Shown here: piece after piece, positions 17,356 to 27,701 of the stretch
How positions within the stretch are numbered: the stretch's first letter is position 1
How the letters are laid out: every line of letters begins with the position of its first letter
From: an uncultured bacterium
Lineage (GTDB): Bacteria; Bacteroidota; Bacteroidia; Bacteroidales; UBA932
DNA length: 64,000 nucleotides
NCBI GenBank assembly: GCA_949300025.1
Contig: CASGCS010000019.1
Coordinates: 124,001 to 188,000, forward strand
Direction: 5' to 3'
Notes under the pieces: generated by a model
Told to the model about the DNA's origin: nothing
What the model saw: the letters and a program-made list of their open reading frames with translations, nothing else
The model's database searches: none
Translations under genes and position numbers: made by a program

Positions 17356-19125
17356 CTATTTATCTTCTTTCACCGTTGATGCAATACATAACTCTTCCAT
17401 CTGGGAAGCGTCTATTCTGGATGGCGCATCGAGCATGACATCCCTGCCGGTATTGTTTTTGGGGAATGCAATATAGTCCCTGATGGTCTCCTGTCCTCCA
17501 AACAGCGCGCAGAAACGGTCAAAACCGAAAGCTATTCCTCCATGAGGAGGCGCACCATACTTGAAGGCATTTATGATAAAGCCAAATCTGTACTCCGCAT
17601 CCTCCTTTGTAAAGCCAAGCACCTCAAACATCCTTTCCTGCACGTTGGAGTCGTGAATTCTTATAGAGCCTCCACCGACCTCCGTACCGTTGAGCACAAA
17701 ATCGTACGCATTTGCGTTGACCTGCTCCAGATCTTCCTTCCTGTTGCTGTAGAACTTGTCCAGGTCCTCGGGTTTTGGTGCGGTAAACGGGTGGTGCATT
17801 GCATAGAAACGTGCTGTCTCATCATCCCATTCGAGCAGAGGAAAATCATAAACCCAAAGAGGCGCATATTTTGAGTTGTCTCTAAGGCCGAGGCGCGCAC
17901 CCATCTCAAGCCTCAAAGCGCCAAGCGCAACCTGCATCTTCTTCTTTGCCCCACTGAGCATCAGAATAAGGTCTCCCTTCACGGCCCCGACAGCAGCGGC
18001 AAGCCCCTCAAGCTCTTCTGCCGTAAAGAACTTGTCTATGGTAGACTTTATTCCGTCTTCGCCATATTTTATATAGACAAGACCCTTCGCGCCAATCTGA
18101 GGACGTTTTACCCATTCTGTAAGTTCATCGAGCTGCTTGCGGGAATAGCAGGCACAGCCGGGAACTGCAATGGCACCTACATATCCGGCATCGTCGAACA
18201 CTCCGAAGCCATGACCCTTCACCATTTCGGTTACGGTATGCATCTTCATTCCAAAACGGATATCCGGTTTGTCGGAGCCATAATATTCCATTGCATCCCT
18301 GTAAGAGATTCTTGGGAAAGGCTTGTCATATTCAATGCCGAGCACATTCTTGAAAAGGTTCTTGACAAGTCCTTCAAAAGTGACAAGGATATCTTCCCTT
18401 TCGACAAATGACATCTCGCAATCTATCTGGGTGAATTCCGGCTGGCGGTCTGCACGCAAATCCTCATCCCTGAAGCACCTTACAATCTGAAAATATCTGT
18501 CGTAACCTGCAACCATAAGCAACTGCTTGAATGTCTGCGGGCTTTGTGGCAATGCATAAAACTCGCCGGGGTTCATGCGGCTCGGCACAACAAAATCTCT
18601 CGCTCCCTCCGGAGTCGACTTTATGAGAAAAGGTGTCTCGATTTCCAAAAAACCAATATCGCTCAAATAGTTGCGTACCTCGTGAGCCATCCTGTGGCGC
18701 AATTCCAATGCCCTGCGCAACGGGTTGCGCCGCAAATCGAGGTAACGGTACTGTGCACGCAGATCCTCGCCGCCATCGGTATTGTCCTCTATTGTAAAAG
18801 GAGGCGTAACCGCGCTGTTGAGAATCTTTACGGCCGAAAGTTTTATCTCTATCTCTCCGGTTGGAATCTTGCTGTTCTTGCTCTGGCGCTCCGCCACAAT
18901 ACCGGTAGCCTGTATTACATATTCCCTTCCCAGCTTTGAGACAAGTTCGTTGACCTTTGCAGATTCCTTCTCGTCTGCCACAAGCTGGGTTATACCATAC
19001 CGGTCCCTCAAATCTATGAAACTCAGGCTCCCCATTTTACGGATTCTCTGTACCCATCCGGCCAGTGTCACTTCCCGGCCGGCATCCGAGCTACGCAGCT
19101 CGCCACAAGTATGTGTCCTATACAT
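17356..19125 (-). CDS. aspS: Aspartyl-tRNA synthetase
   Basis: The start is ATG 19125, giving 589 residues that begin [10 protein letters not shown], as in bacterial AspRS; an earlier in-frame ATG at 19242 would add 39 residues through A+T-rich leader DNA. The protein has the OB-fold anticodon domain (about 1-110), class II motifs ([25 protein letters not shown]) and motif 3 near GFDRF. A bacterial-type insertion domain is present. It charges tRNA-Asp in the cytoplasm. It leads an operon with yqeY. Confidence 0.97.
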   Translation of the reverse strand: MYRTHTCGELRSSDAGREVTLAGWVQRIRKMGSLSFIDLRDRYGITQLVADEKESAKVNELVSKLGREYVIQATGIVAERQSKNSKIPTGEIEIKLSAVKILNSAVTPPFTIEDNTDGGEDLRAQYRYLDLRRNPLRRALELRHRMAHEVRNYLSDIGFLEIETPFLIKSTPEGARDFVVPSRMNPGEFYALPQSPQTFKQLLMVAGYDRYFQIVRCFRDEDLRADRQPEFTQIDCEMSFVEREDILVTFEGLVKNLFKNVLGIEYDKPFPRISYRDAMEYYGSDKPDIRFGMKMHTVTEMVKGHGFGVFDDAGYVGAIAVPGCACYSRKQLDELTEWVKRPQIGAKGLVYIKYGEDGIKSTIDKFFTAEELEGLAAAVGAVKGDLILMLSGAKKKMQVALGALRLEMGARLGLRDNSKYAPLWVYDFPLLEWDDETARFYAMHHPFTAPKPEDLDKFYSNRKEDLEQVNANAYDFVLNGTEVGGGSIRIHDSNVQERMFEVLGFTKEDAEYRFGFIINAFKYGAPPHGGIAFGFDRFCALFGGQETIRDYIAFPKNNTGRDVMLDAPSRIDASQMEELCIASTVKEDK

Positions 19126-19191
19126 TTTGAAAAATTTTATACTCTGTTTATTGTTGCGCAAAATTAATAAAAATAGTATAAAAGAGATTCT

Positions 19192-19199
19192 TATCTTTG
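19192..19199 (+). promoter_or_regulatory. Candidate -7 element before rsmA
   Basis: TATCTTTG matches the Bacteroidetes -7 consensus and ends 7 bp before the rsmA ATG at 19207. No TTTG stands at the expected -33 distance, so the element is weak, and the transcript could have almost no leader. Confidence 0.3.
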
Positions 19200-19206
19200 C
19201 GTCATT

Positions 19207-20004
19207 ATGTATGTAAGGGCAAAAAAGGCATTGGGCCAGCATTTTCTCAAGGATGAAAAGGTCGCAAAAAGAATAGTGGATTCCCTTATTTTAAACGGGA
19301 GGTCACAGGTACTTGAAATAGGGCCGGGGACAGGAGTCCTCACAAAATATCTGCTCGAGAATCCCGCCATAAGACTGGAAGTTGCAGAAATAGACCCGGA
19401 AAGCATAGCATGCCTGCAGGAGCGTTTTCCACAATTGCTCTATTCGCTGCAGCAGCGCGATTTTTTGAAAATCCCCCTTGAAAAGATTTTCCAGGGCGAA
19501 TTTGCAGTCATCGGGAATTTTCCCTACAACATTTCATCACAGATTTTCTTTAAGATTCTAGACTACAAGGATACTGTTCCCCAGGTAGTATGCATGCTGC
19601 AGCGCGAGGTGGCACAACGGCTCACCTCGGGGCCGGGAAACAAGTCGTACGGAATTCTCTCGGTACTGCTTCAGGCATGGTACGATACCGAATATCTTTT
19701 TACCGTAGATGAAAACCTCTTCCTTCCCCCGCCAAAAGTCAAGTCAGGAGTAATCAGGCTTATCCGCAATTCCAGAAAGGAGTTGGGATGCGACTACGCT
19801 CTTTTCAAAAGCATTGTCAAGACTACTTTCAACCAGCGCAGGAAACAGATTGGCAACTCTCTCAAACCGCTCTGCGGCGAGAGACTCAGGGAACTGGAAG
19901 GAAACAGGCTGCTTGGCTTGCGTCCGGAACAGCTTTCCGTAGAAGATTTTGTCACCCTTACAAATTATATTAAATTTGAAACCGATACAGACCAGCTATT
20001 GTAA
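19207..20004 (+). CDS. rsmA: 16S rRNA dimethyladenosine transferase (KsgA)
   Basis: This 265-residue rRNA adenine dimethylase has ALGQHFLKD at the N-terminus, SAM motif [10 protein letters not shown], and the catalytic NFPYNIS at about residues 104-110. It dimethylates two adenines near the 3' end of 16S rRNA during small-subunit maturation. It is divergent from aspS. The next gene starts 25 bp downstream on the same strand. Confidence 0.96.
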   Translation: MYVRAKKALGQHFLKDEKVAKRIVDSLILNGRSQVLEIGPGTGVLTKYLLENPAIRLEVAEIDPESIACLQERFPQLLYSLQQRDFLKIPLEKIFQGEFAVIGNFPYNISSQIFFKILDYKDTVPQVVCMLQREVAQRLTSGPGNKSYGILSVLLQAWYDTEYLFTVDENLFLPPPKVKSGVIRLIRNSRKELGCDYALFKSIVKTTFNQRRKQIGNSLKPLCGERLRELEGNRLLGLRPEQLSVEDFVTLTNYIKFETDTDQLL

Positions 20005-20029
20005 TGAACCGTTAAAACCGTCATATATC

Positions 20030-20479
20030 ATGGAAACTACAAAGCGCTGCCCATATTGCGGAGAAGAGATAAACATAGATGCCACAAAATGCCGTTACTG
20101 CAAAGAGTGGCTTGTCTCTCCCCAGACACAGCAACAGCCAGTCGCCCAGACCGTCATAATTACACAACCTCAAAACGGGCCATCTCTAAAGTCTAACAGG
20201 CAGGGACGGGCCGGAATGATTCTGGGCATTGTCGCCTGTGCTCTGTTTTTCATACCGGTGGCAGACATTATTCTTGGTGCGGTAGGATTGATTCTCTCTT
20301 GCAGGGGATTGCGCACCAGCCCCAAAGGCCTTGCCGTTGCAGGCGTTATAATATCGTCGGCAGCCATTTTAATGGGGCTTGTATACACAATCCTTCTTGC
20401 GTTAACAATTTCAAGTCCGATGGACTATTATGAAGATTTTTATACGCTGTCGCAGATTCAGGCTACTTTGAATTTATAG
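20030..20479 (+). CDS. Zinc-ribbon membrane protein (DUF4190-like)
   Basis: The start is ATG 20030; an in-frame ATG at 19949 lies inside rsmA. The 149-residue protein has an N-terminal zinc ribbon with two CxxC pairs (CPYCGEE and CRYCKEW, residues about 5-25), a Gln-rich linker, and two or three membrane segments in the DUF4190 style. The function is unknown. The last 17 bp overlap the convergent ABC permease gene. Confidence 0.75.
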   Translation: METTKRCPYCGEEINIDATKCRYCKEWLVSPQTQQQPVAQTVIITQPQNGPSLKSNRQGRAGMILGIVACALFFIPVADIILGAVGLILSCRGLRTSPKGLAVAGVIISSAAILMGLVYTILLALTISSPMDYYEDFYTLSQIQATLNL

Positions 20480-21758
20480 CCTCGACAGGGTTGAGCGACG
20501 CTCCCTTCATAGCGGGGACTATTCCGCTTATTATGCCTATTGCGGTTGCTATCAGCAGCCCGCTCAGGATGTTGTAGAAGGAGATTCCTATTGTCAGGAG
20601 TTCCGATTTTGGCACAAACGGGACTATCAGGCAGACAAGCAATATACCTGCCGCCCCGCCCAGAAGAGAGAGGAAAATCGCTTCCGACAGAAACTGCAAA
20701 AGAATAAAATAACGTTTTGCCCCCAGAGCTTTCTGTATGCCCGTTATATGGGTTCTCTCCTTTACGGAGACAAACATGATGTTGGCTATCCCAAAACCGC
20801 CTATCAAAAGGGAGAACCCGGCAATAATCCATCCGGCAGCACTCAGTGAAGAAAAGACATTGTCTACGATAGAGGTAATGAAGGTCATCTTGTTTACTGA
20901 AAAATCATTTTTCTCTCCAGGAGAGAGCCTGCGCGCATTCCTGAGAAGCATTGTGAGTTCACCGGTAAAATCCTCGCTGTCTACATTACCGTATGGTTTT
21001 ATGAAAATATCCGCCTCTCTTGTATTTATAAGCCTCTTGGCATAGTTTACAGGTATAAGTACCATATTGTCATACATGAGCAGGTTGACAATGCTGCTGC
21101 CCTGTTTTTCAATCATGCCTATTACCCTGACAGGCAAGTCTCCCACCCTGATGATTTTACCCACTGGCGGAAGTTCCCCGAAAAGTTCCCGGGCAACGTC
21201 GTAACCGACTATCGCAACAGGCAGCCCCCTGTCGCACTCTTCATTGGTAAAATATCTGCCCTCCTCTATTCCGAACGGGGAAATGTTGTTCCAGTCATAC
21301 ATGACGGCGGCAATATAACAGCCGGAAACCGAATTCCGTCCGTATCTTACGCTTCTCATGAACTGCATCATCATGGAAAGATACTCCGCATGCTGCGAAT
21401 GCTCTTTAAGGAAATTGAAGTCATCTTCTGTAAGTGGCGGACGGCGCATATACTCCCACCACTTGTATTCACCTGAAGCAGAAAGTTCCCCTGTCTGCTC
21501 ATCTTCCGGAGCAAACGGGTATTTGCTCACCATTACAACATCTGAGCCGAGCGTGTCGAACCCCCGTCTGGTGCTTTCCTGAAGCGCATCTATCGCCGTA
21601 AATATTGCAACAATTGAAAAAATGCCTATCGTAACGCCGAAAAGACTTAAAAATGTTCTCAACCTGTCTCCGCGCAACTGCTGGAATGCAAAAGAGACAC
21701 TCTCCTTCATCATTTTTGCAACGATGATTCCCCTTCTTACGAACTTTCCGTAATCCAT
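20463..21758 (-). CDS. ABC transporter permease, MacB/FtsX type
   Basis: The start is ATG 21758; TTG 21767 is a possible alternative. The 431-residue protein has one N-terminal membrane span (about 40-60), a large MacB periplasmic core domain, and three C-terminal FtsX-type spans (about 305-420). The segment KERTHITGIQKALGAKR is typical of MacB/LolC permeases, whose stalk transmits force to lipoproteins or peptides. No ATPase is adjacent; the gene lies 15 bp after mutS. Its ATPase partner would have to be elsewhere, lolD being one candidate. Confidence 0.85.
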   Translation of the reverse strand: MDYGKFVRRGIIVAKMMKESVSFAFQQLRGDRLRTFLSLFGVTIGIFSIVAIFTAIDALQESTRRGFDTLGSDVVMVSKYPFAPEDEQTGELSASGEYKWWEYMRRPPLTEDDFNFLKEHSQHAEYLSMMMQFMRSVRYGRNSVSGCYIAAVMYDWNNISPFGIEEGRYFTNEECDRGLPVAIVGYDVARELFGELPPVGKIIRVGDLPVRVIGMIEKQGSSIVNLLMYDNMVLIPVNYAKRLINTREADIFIKPYGNVDSEDFTGELTMLLRNARRLSPGEKNDFSVNKMTFITSIVDNVFSSLSAAGWIIAGFSLLIGGFGIANIMFVSVKERTHITGIQKALGAKRYFILLQFLSEAIFLSLLGGAAGILLVCLIVPFVPKSELLTIGISFYNILSGLLIATAIGIISGIVPAMKGASLNPVEAINSK

Positions 21759-21773
21759 ACCCCGCAACTGTTT

Positions 21774-24383
21774 TTACTCTGCACCTATCTTTTTCTTCAA
21801 CGCCCTCAACGCATCAAATGCGTCCAGAGGCGACATCGTATTCAACTCCATAGCCTTGAGCTGCTCCTTTATTTCCAGAAGCAGAGGGTCGTCAAGCTGG
21901 AAAAGCGAAAGCTGCAAATCAGCTGCACACTCCTTGCCCCGGCTCTTGCCATGCTCCTCTCCGTGCTCGCTTTCCAGACGGTTCAACTTTCTCTGGGCGT
22001 AGTTTATAACCTCTACGGGCATCCCGGCCAGCCTTGCCACATGTATTCCAAAGCTGTGGGCTACGCCCCCCCTTTCAAGTTTCCTCAAAAATATAACGTT
22101 GTTGTCTACCTCCTTTACGGATATATGATAGTTTTTCACCCTCTCATAAAGGGCTTCCAATTCGTTCAGTTCGTGATAATGGGTTGCAAAAAGCGTTTTT
22201 GGGCGCTTGCTGCTCTTGTGTAGAAATTCCACTATGCCCCATGCTATCGACATTCCGTCGAATGTGCTCGTACCCCGGCCTATCTCGTCAAGCAAGATGA
22301 GCGAGCGTTCCGACAGGTTGTGCAGGATGGTCGACGTTTCTGTCATCTCCACCATAAAGGTAGACTCTCCGCGCGAAATGTTGTCTGAAGCGCCTACCCT
22401 TGTAAAGATTTTGTCGGTAACCCCTATCTTTGCACTCTGTGCCGGGACAAACGAACCTATCTGGGCCATAAATACAATAAGCGCCGTCTGCCTGAGCAAC
22501 GCAGACTTTCCGGCCATGTTCGGGCCCGTGAGAATTATTATCTGCTGCGAGTTGCTGTCAAGGAAAAGATCATTTGCAACATATTCCTCACCTTCCTCCA
22601 TGAACCTCTCTATCACTGGGTGCCGTCCCTGCCTGATTTCTATAGAAAGAGAATCGTTTACCTGCGGCCTGCAATATCCGTTCTCCACTGCAAGCTGGGC
22701 AAAGGCAGAAAGGCAGTCTGTCTGGGCCACGGCCGCCCCGGTCTGCATGATTTCAGGAATATGGTTTCTTATCTCGTTTATAAGAGCCCCGTAAATCTGC
22801 TGCTCCAGAAGATATATTCTGTCTTCTGCACCGAGTATCTTCTCCTCGTACTCTTTCAGTTCGGGAGTTATATACCTTTCGGCATTTACTAGAGTCTGCT
22901 TTCTTATCCACTCCGCAGGCACCTTCTCCTTATGTGTGTTACGCACCTCGAGATAGTAGCCGAACACATTGTTGTAGCTTATCTTGAGCGACGATATTCC
23001 TGTCCGTTCCATCTCCTTTTGCTGAAGATTCAGCAGGTAGTCTTTTCCATGCCGCGCCAGCTCCCTGAGCCTGTCGAGTTCTTCGTTTACTCCGTCTGCA
23101 ATTATGTCGCCCTTTCCAAGCTGGGCCGCCGGATTGGGGAGCAGTTCGCGCTCTATCTTCTCCAGGAGATCCGACGGCACGTCAATCTTCTGCCCGAGTT
23201 CCACAAGTTGCTGCACTCCCGATTCCATGCATATTCTCTTTAGAGGCAGCGCCTGCGCAAGGCCTCTTTTAAGTTGAAGCACTTCACGTGGAAATATTTT
23301 TCCGGCTGCAGCCCGTGCTGTTATCCTCTCCAGGTCTCCCACATTTGAGAGGAGTTCCCTTGCCTCCGCCCGTTTTTCAGATTCCTTTACAAAATATTCT
23401 ACAACCGAGAGTCTCTCTTCTATCTTTGCGCTCTCTTTGAGCGGCATTGTCATCCAGCTTCTGAGCAGTCTCGAACCGAGCGTGCATGCGCACCTGTCTA
23501 TTACATCTATAAGTGCTGTCCCCTCCTCTCCCATTGCCGGAGAAAAGAGTTCCAGATTTCTGATTGTAAATTTGTCCAGCCATACAAATTCATTGCTTTC
23601 TATCCTTGAGAGAGAGCATATATGGCTTATGTCAGTAGCATGATTCTGTTCCAGATAGAAAAGTACAGCTCCGGCAGCCGTTACGCCGAGCGGAAATTTC
23701 TGCACTCCGAAGCCTTTGAGAGATGAAAGTCTGAACTGCTTTTTAAGCCTCTCCTCGCAGGCGCTCTCAACGAAGGCCCACTCATCCATGACCGATATGT
23801 AGAAACTTTTTCCGAACCTTTCGGTAAATCCCTTGAGATACTCTCTTTGCAGCACCACCTCCTTGGGGGCGAAATTCGAAAGAAGCATCTCCACATACTC
23901 CAAAGACCCTTCCCCCACTTCGAATGTTCCTGTAGAGATATCCAGAAAGGCCACCCCAGCCTTTTTGCCGCTGAATTTTACGGCTGCCAGAAAGTTGTTC
24001 TCCTTCTGCTTGAGCAACTGCTCGCTGTAGGCAATCCCCGGGGTAACCAGTTCTGTAACCCCTCTTTTTACTATCTTTTTCGTAAGCTTGGGGTCTTCCA
24101 GCTGGTCGCATACAGCAACCTTATAGCCGCCCTTCACCAGTTTTGGAAGATAGGTATCTATGGCATGATGGGGGAATCCGGCAAGATCTACAGAAGAAGC
24201 GTAGCCGTTGGCTCTTTTAGTAAGGACAATCCCCAGCACCTTGCTGGCAATTCTGGCATCCTCCCCGAAAGTTTCGTAAAAGTCACCGACTCTGAAGAGC
24301 AGCAGTGCATCCGGGTATTGAGCTTTGACGCTGAAATACTGCTTCATCAACGGAGTCTGAACTATATCTTTCTGCTGGTCCAT
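21774..24383 (-). CDS. mutS: DNA mismatch repair protein MutS
   Basis: This 869-residue protein is full-length MutS. The N-terminal mismatch-binding motif GDFYETF carries the Phe-x-Glu wedge. The ATPase P-loop GPNMAGKS is at about residues 619-627, followed by the ESTFMVEM and DEIGRGTSTFDG segments. It recognises mispairs and recruits MutL. A MacB-like permease follows at 15 bp. TATTTTTG on the minus strand at 24398-24391 precedes the start, but its spacing to the nearest TTTG is only 14 bp, so no promoter is called. Confidence 0.97.
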   Translation of the reverse strand: MDQQKDIVQTPLMKQYFSVKAQYPDALLLFRVGDFYETFGEDARIASKVLGIVLTKRANGYASSVDLAGFPHHAIDTYLPKLVKGGYKVAVCDQLEDPKLTKKIVKRGVTELVTPGIAYSEQLLKQKENNFLAAVKFSGKKAGVAFLDISTGTFEVGEGSLEYVEMLLSNFAPKEVVLQREYLKGFTERFGKSFYISVMDEWAFVESACEERLKKQFRLSSLKGFGVQKFPLGVTAAGAVLFYLEQNHATDISHICSLSRIESNEFVWLDKFTIRNLELFSPAMGEEGTALIDVIDRCACTLGSRLLRSWMTMPLKESAKIEERLSVVEYFVKESEKRAEARELLSNVGDLERITARAAAGKIFPREVLQLKRGLAQALPLKRICMESGVQQLVELGQKIDVPSDLLEKIERELLPNPAAQLGKGDIIADGVNEELDRLRELARHGKDYLLNLQQKEMERTGISSLKISYNNVFGYYLEVRNTHKEKVPAEWIRKQTLVNAERYITPELKEYEEKILGAEDRIYLLEQQIYGALINEIRNHIPEIMQTGAAVAQTDCLSAFAQLAVENGYCRPQVNDSLSIEIRQGRHPVIERFMEEGEEYVANDLFLDSNSQQIIILTGPNMAGKSALLRQTALIVFMAQIGSFVPAQSAKIGVTDKIFTRVGASDNISRGESTFMVEMTETSTILHNLSERSLILLDEIGRGTSTFDGMSIAWGIVEFLHKSSKRPKTLFATHYHELNELEALYERVKNYHISVKEVDNNVIFLRKLERGGVAHSFGIHVARLAGMPVEVINYAQRKLNRLESEHGEEHGKSRGKECAADLQLSLFQLDDPLLLEIKEQLKAMELNTMSPLDAFDALRALKKKIGAE

Positions 24384-24448
24384 AAGATTACAAAAATAAA
24401 GAAAACTCCCGACAAACAGTCTGCTGAAAAGAGAAAAAATTTGTTATT

Positions 24449-25042
24449 CTATACCTTTTCTTCCGGTCTGAAATCTGGAGTTATGTATTTAATGAACCTT
24501 GCGGGCACGCCCCCTACGACTGTGTTGGCCTCTACGTCTTTTGAAACCACTGCTCCAGCCGCCACAACGGCATTGTCACCTATTGTCACTCCTTGCAATA
24601 TGGTGGCATGTGCACCTATCCAGACCCCCTTTCCCAATCTTATCGGTGCATGGCTGAGTGCCTGACGGCGTTCAGGCTCGAAACCGTGGTTGAGCGTAGC
24701 CATTACGACACAGTGCCCTATAAGCGAACCGTCGCCTATGAAAATTCCTCCCTGGTCCTGAAAATGGCATCCGGCATTTATAAAGACATTCTCCCCCACA
24801 TGGATATTCTTTCCAAAATCTGTATAGAATGGAGGGAACATCCTGAAAGAGTCTGGTACATCGTTCCCGGTAATTCGTGCAAAAATAGAGCGTATCTGAT
24901 CTGCCGTATGGTAATTGTTATTGAGCTCTACAAGCAGACGGCGTGTATTGTCGCTCTGCTCACGCATGAACTCTATCATCTCCTCTCCCTCAAGAGGCTT
25001 CCTGTCTGCAATCATTTTCTGAAATAGCCCCACTGTCATCAT
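24449..25042 (-). CDS. Sugar O-acetyltransferase, NodL/LacA/Maa type
   Basis: This 197-residue protein has an N-terminal Maa-type helical region and left-handed beta-helix hexapeptide repeats. These include NAGCHFQDQG, a catalytic His in ATLNHGFEPE, and the WIGAHATILQGVTIG segment. Such enzymes transfer acetyl from acetyl-CoA to a sugar hydroxyl. Maltose or galactoside acetyltransferase is the usual annotation; the actual acceptor is unknown. It is a lone gene between mutS and the DUF4249 gene. Confidence 0.88.
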   Translation of the reverse strand: MMTVGLFQKMIADRKPLEGEEMIEFMREQSDNTRRLLVELNNNYHTADQIRSIFARITGNDVPDSFRMFPPFYTDFGKNIHVGENVFINAGCHFQDQGGIFIGDGSLIGHCVVMATLNHGFEPERRQALSHAPIRLGKGVWIGAHATILQGVTIGDNAVVAAGAVVSKDVEANTVVGGVPARFIKYITPDFRPEEKV

Positions 25043-25074
25043 ATGCTCAAAATTAAGTGGCCCAAATTTATGAA

Positions 25075-25111
25075 TTTTGCGTCAAAAAAATTAAATTTGC
25101 TCTCTGAATCC
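25075..25111 (+). repeat. 37-bp imperfect direct repeat, copy 1, with a TAAATTTG box
   Basis: This copy and 26477-26513 agree at about 34 of 37 positions. The repeat holds TAAATTTG (25092-25099), a match to the Bacteroidetes -7 element, with TTTTGC 5' of it. Copy 1 sits just past the 3' end of the DUF4249 gene, so any promoter activity would read into that gene antisense. Confidence 0.6.
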
Positions 25112-25121
25112 TGCCTGCAGC

Positions 25122-26375
25122 CTATTCCAAAGTATATTTTTTATGATATGTAGTTCCCCGGTAGGTTATGGATTCATAGTCCATATAGGGAACTTTTCTT
25201 GTATACCTGGCTCCAAAGATGCCTGTTCCGTTGTCTATATTGGAATAGATCAAATTCTTATCCATCCATATATCGGTAAGATCCGTATCCAGCCCATACT
25301 CTTTTTTCAGTGAATACGAAACAAGGGTTCTCAGGTATTTGTCGTAATCATCATTGGCTATTTGAAAAACCAAATGGGCTTTGGGGTGCGGGATTCCGTA
25401 TTTGTAAGGCTTGAAGTTGGCTGCGATATACATACGCCAGCAAAATTCACATTGAAAAAAACCATCTACAATATCCCCTTTTTCCAGTCCTTTATCGTAC
25501 AAAGGGTGATTGAATGCACATTTCAGCCTCAAGTATCTGTAGTGCATCTCTGTAGAGGAGGCATTGTACTCTCCATGCAGATATTGGGGATAGCCGTACT
25601 CCAACACCTGTGGAAAATCAACCTCCACTTTGTCTGGCATTTTGAACTCTTCCACTTCGTCTCTATGTACCGGCAGAATATTGAATCTGTCTATCCAGTC
25701 GTAATATGGGTCAACCATAGAGAGGGTTCTTATGCTGTCGGGATATGGGATGGTTATCAAATCTGCCTGCACATATTTACCCTTTACAGGGTCATAGTCC
25801 ATACCGTATACCCAGAAATTGAAGTCCTGGTCACTAAAAAACCGGAACCGGGGGAACTCCGCCTTTTCTCTCTCCGTAATAGTATAAGTTGGAGTATTCA
25901 AGAGCGGGGTATATAAATGCGGAGGAGGGATATAAGTTTTTGTTTCCTGAGTCTTGGACAGGCGATTACCATCGGGGTGCCATCTAAAGACACTTGTATC
26001 ATTTGGATAATAGGTTGTGGCTTTGACGGGGTTTTCACCGGGAACTAATATTGAAAGATTGTATCTGGCTTGTGGTGTGGGGTTGAAGTCGGCACTCCAG
26101 ACCCCATCCCTTATCTTTTTAAAAGTATATTCTCTATTCTTATAATAACCGATTTTTGCCTTATAATGCTCTATGATTGTTATGTCTGCATCCTTTACCG
26201 GCATCTGCGCCTTTTCTGTTACAGATGCCGTATAATTCAGATATACTGTCTGGGTCTCGCTGTTTTCCAAAATACACTCTACATGAAACGTCCTCTCCTT
26301 AGGGTCCATGATTATCTTCTCTACACAGGAGGCGAGAAAAAGGCATAAAACCAATGTTATAATAAAATTTCTCAT
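25122..26375 (-). CDS. DUF4249-type lipoprotein
   Basis: This 417-residue protein has a lipoprotein signal with the lipobox ending at Cys17 (LFLASC). The N-terminal part (MDPKERTFHVECILE, then a beta-rich domain of about 100 residues) matches DUF4249 outer-membrane-associated proteins of Bacteroidetes. Most relatives are encoded beside a TonB-dependent receptor. Here no receptor is adjacent, so the partner is unknown. The gene is flanked by two copies of a 37-bp direct repeat, which hints at insertion or local duplication. The function is unknown. Confidence 0.75.
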   Translation of the reverse strand: MRNFIITLVLCLFLASCVEKIIMDPKERTFHVECILENSETQTVYLNYTASVTEKAQMPVKDADITIIEHYKAKIGYYKNREYTFKKIRDGVWSADFNPTPQARYNLSILVPGENPVKATTYYPNDTSVFRWHPDGNRLSKTQETKTYIPPPHLYTPLLNTPTYTITEREKAEFPRFRFFSDQDFNFWVYGMDYDPVKGKYVQADLITIPYPDSIRTLSMVDPYYDWIDRFNILPVHRDEVEEFKMPDKVEVDFPQVLEYGYPQYLHGEYNASSTEMHYRYLRLKCAFNHPLYDKGLEKGDIVDGFFQCEFCWRMYIAANFKPYKYGIPHPKAHLVFQIANDDYDKYLRTLVSYSLKKEYGLDTDLTDIWMDKNLIYSNIDNGTGIFGARYTRKVPYMDYESITYRGTTYHKKYTLE

Positions 26376-26476
26376 TCTATCTAGTGTTGAGTTTTTTCAT
26401 AACTATAAAAATCCCATTAAAGTTATAACTTATTTTTATAAGTTGTATCTCTATTTTGGAGCCTGTTTTTTATGGT

Positions 26477-26513
26477 TTTTGCATCAAAAAAAATTAAATT
26501 TGCTCTTTGAACC
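26477..26513 (+). repeat. 37-bp imperfect direct repeat, copy 2, upstream of the serine hydrolase
   Basis: This is the partner of 25075-25111. TAAATTTG at 26495-26502 fits the Bacteroidetes -7 element, and the ATG of the serine hydrolase is 27 bp further on. The spacing to the nearest TTTG (13 bp) is shorter than the usual 19-21 bp. It may be the working promoter of that gene. Confidence 0.6.
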
Positions 26514-26528
26514 TTAATTCCAATTATT

Positions 26529-27701
26529 ATGAACCTGAAAAAATTTCTCAAAGCCGCAGTGCTGCCGATATTCGCCACTGCCCTCATCATTTCATGCGGC
26601 GAGACCAAAGAAGAGATCGTTGCAAATGAAATCCAACAGATTATGGAGACAAACAAGGCTGTCGGCCTTGCTGTAGTCGCTGTAAAAGACGGCCAGGTTG
26701 TCTATAACAACACATTCGGCTACAAAGACCTGGAAGCACAGACCCCGCTTCAGAAAGATGACATCTTCAGAATCGCATCTATTTCAAAATCGTTCACAGC
26801 CACCGGTATAATGCAGCTGGTCGAGCAGGGCAAACTCGATCTTGAAGCAGACGTTTCAGACATTTTAGGATTTGAGGTAAGGAACCCCAAATATCCCAAG
26901 GTGCCCATTACCGTCAGAATGCTGCTTTCGCACTCTTCGAGCATGAACGACTATAACGGCTACTTCTCACTGAATTCAATAAATCCCGACTCCTCAAAGA
27001 CATGGAAAACTGCGTGGAACGACTATGAGCCGGGAAGGAAATATGAATACTGCAATATGGGATTCAATACATTGGGCACCATAATAGAGATTGTAAGCGG
27101 CGAAAGGTTCGACCAGTATATTGTGAACCACATCATGACTCCGCTCGGAGTCTATGCAGGTTACGAAATAGCTTCGCTCGATTCTTCGAAGTTCGTAAAG
27201 CTCTATGAGTACGACACTGAAAAGGGAACGTTCGTAAACTCTCCCGATGCATACGCACCAAGGACCGAGGAGATTGCAAATTACGTAATGGGAAAATCCA
27301 CCCCCATATTCTCTCCTACCGGCGGAGTCAAGATTTCTGCACAGGATCTGGCAAAAGTCATGATGATGCACATGGGGCTCGGAACTCTCGACAGCACAAC
27401 CATCATAAACAGAGAGAGCGCAGAACTTATGCAGTCTCAGATTATCCCTACCAATGAGGAGGGAACCACAGGCTATGGCTTTGCAATCTGCACAGCAGAC
27501 AAACTGCTCGACGGAGTGACAATGATTGGCCATACCGGAAGCGCATACGGAGTCTATACCGCAATGTTCTGGGATGCTGAACGCAAGTTCGGTTTTGTTG
27601 TAATGACCAACGGCTGTACCGGCAGAAGAGACAACGGCTTTATGTCTATCCACCGCGAAACTGTAGCATGTCTTTACAACAATTTCGTTAAAGAGCAATA
27701 G
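26529..27701 (+). CDS. Serine hydrolase lipoprotein, class C beta-lactamase / DD-peptidase family
   Basis: This 390-residue protein has a lipobox ending at Cys23 (LIISC). The SxxK motif is Ser84-Ile-Ser-Lys87, the YxN motif is YCN in KYEYCNMGF, and the third motif is HTG in GHTGSAYG. This identifies the penicillin-binding serine hydrolase superfamily, which includes esterases, DD-peptidases and class C beta-lactamases. The substrate cannot be read from sequence. The stop codon TAG at 27699-27701 overlaps the GTG start of the next gene by one base. Confidence 0.9.
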   Translation: MNLKKFLKAAVLPIFATALIISCGETKEEIVANEIQQIMETNKAVGLAVVAVKDGQVVYNNTFGYKDLEAQTPLQKDDIFRIASISKSFTATGIMQLVEQGKLDLEADVSDILGFEVRNPKYPKVPITVRMLLSHSSSMNDYNGYFSLNSINPDSSKTWKTAWNDYEPGRKYEYCNMGFNTLGTIIEIVSGERFDQYIVNHIMTPLGVYAGYEIASLDSSKFVKLYEYDTEKGTFVNSPDAYAPRTEEIANYVMGKSTPIFSPTGGVKISAQDLAKVMMMHMGLGTLDSTTIINRESAELMQSQIIPTNEEGTTGYGFAICTADKLLDGVTMIGHTGSAYGVYTAMFWDAERKFGFVVMTNGCTGRRDNGFMSIHRETVACLYNNFVKEQ

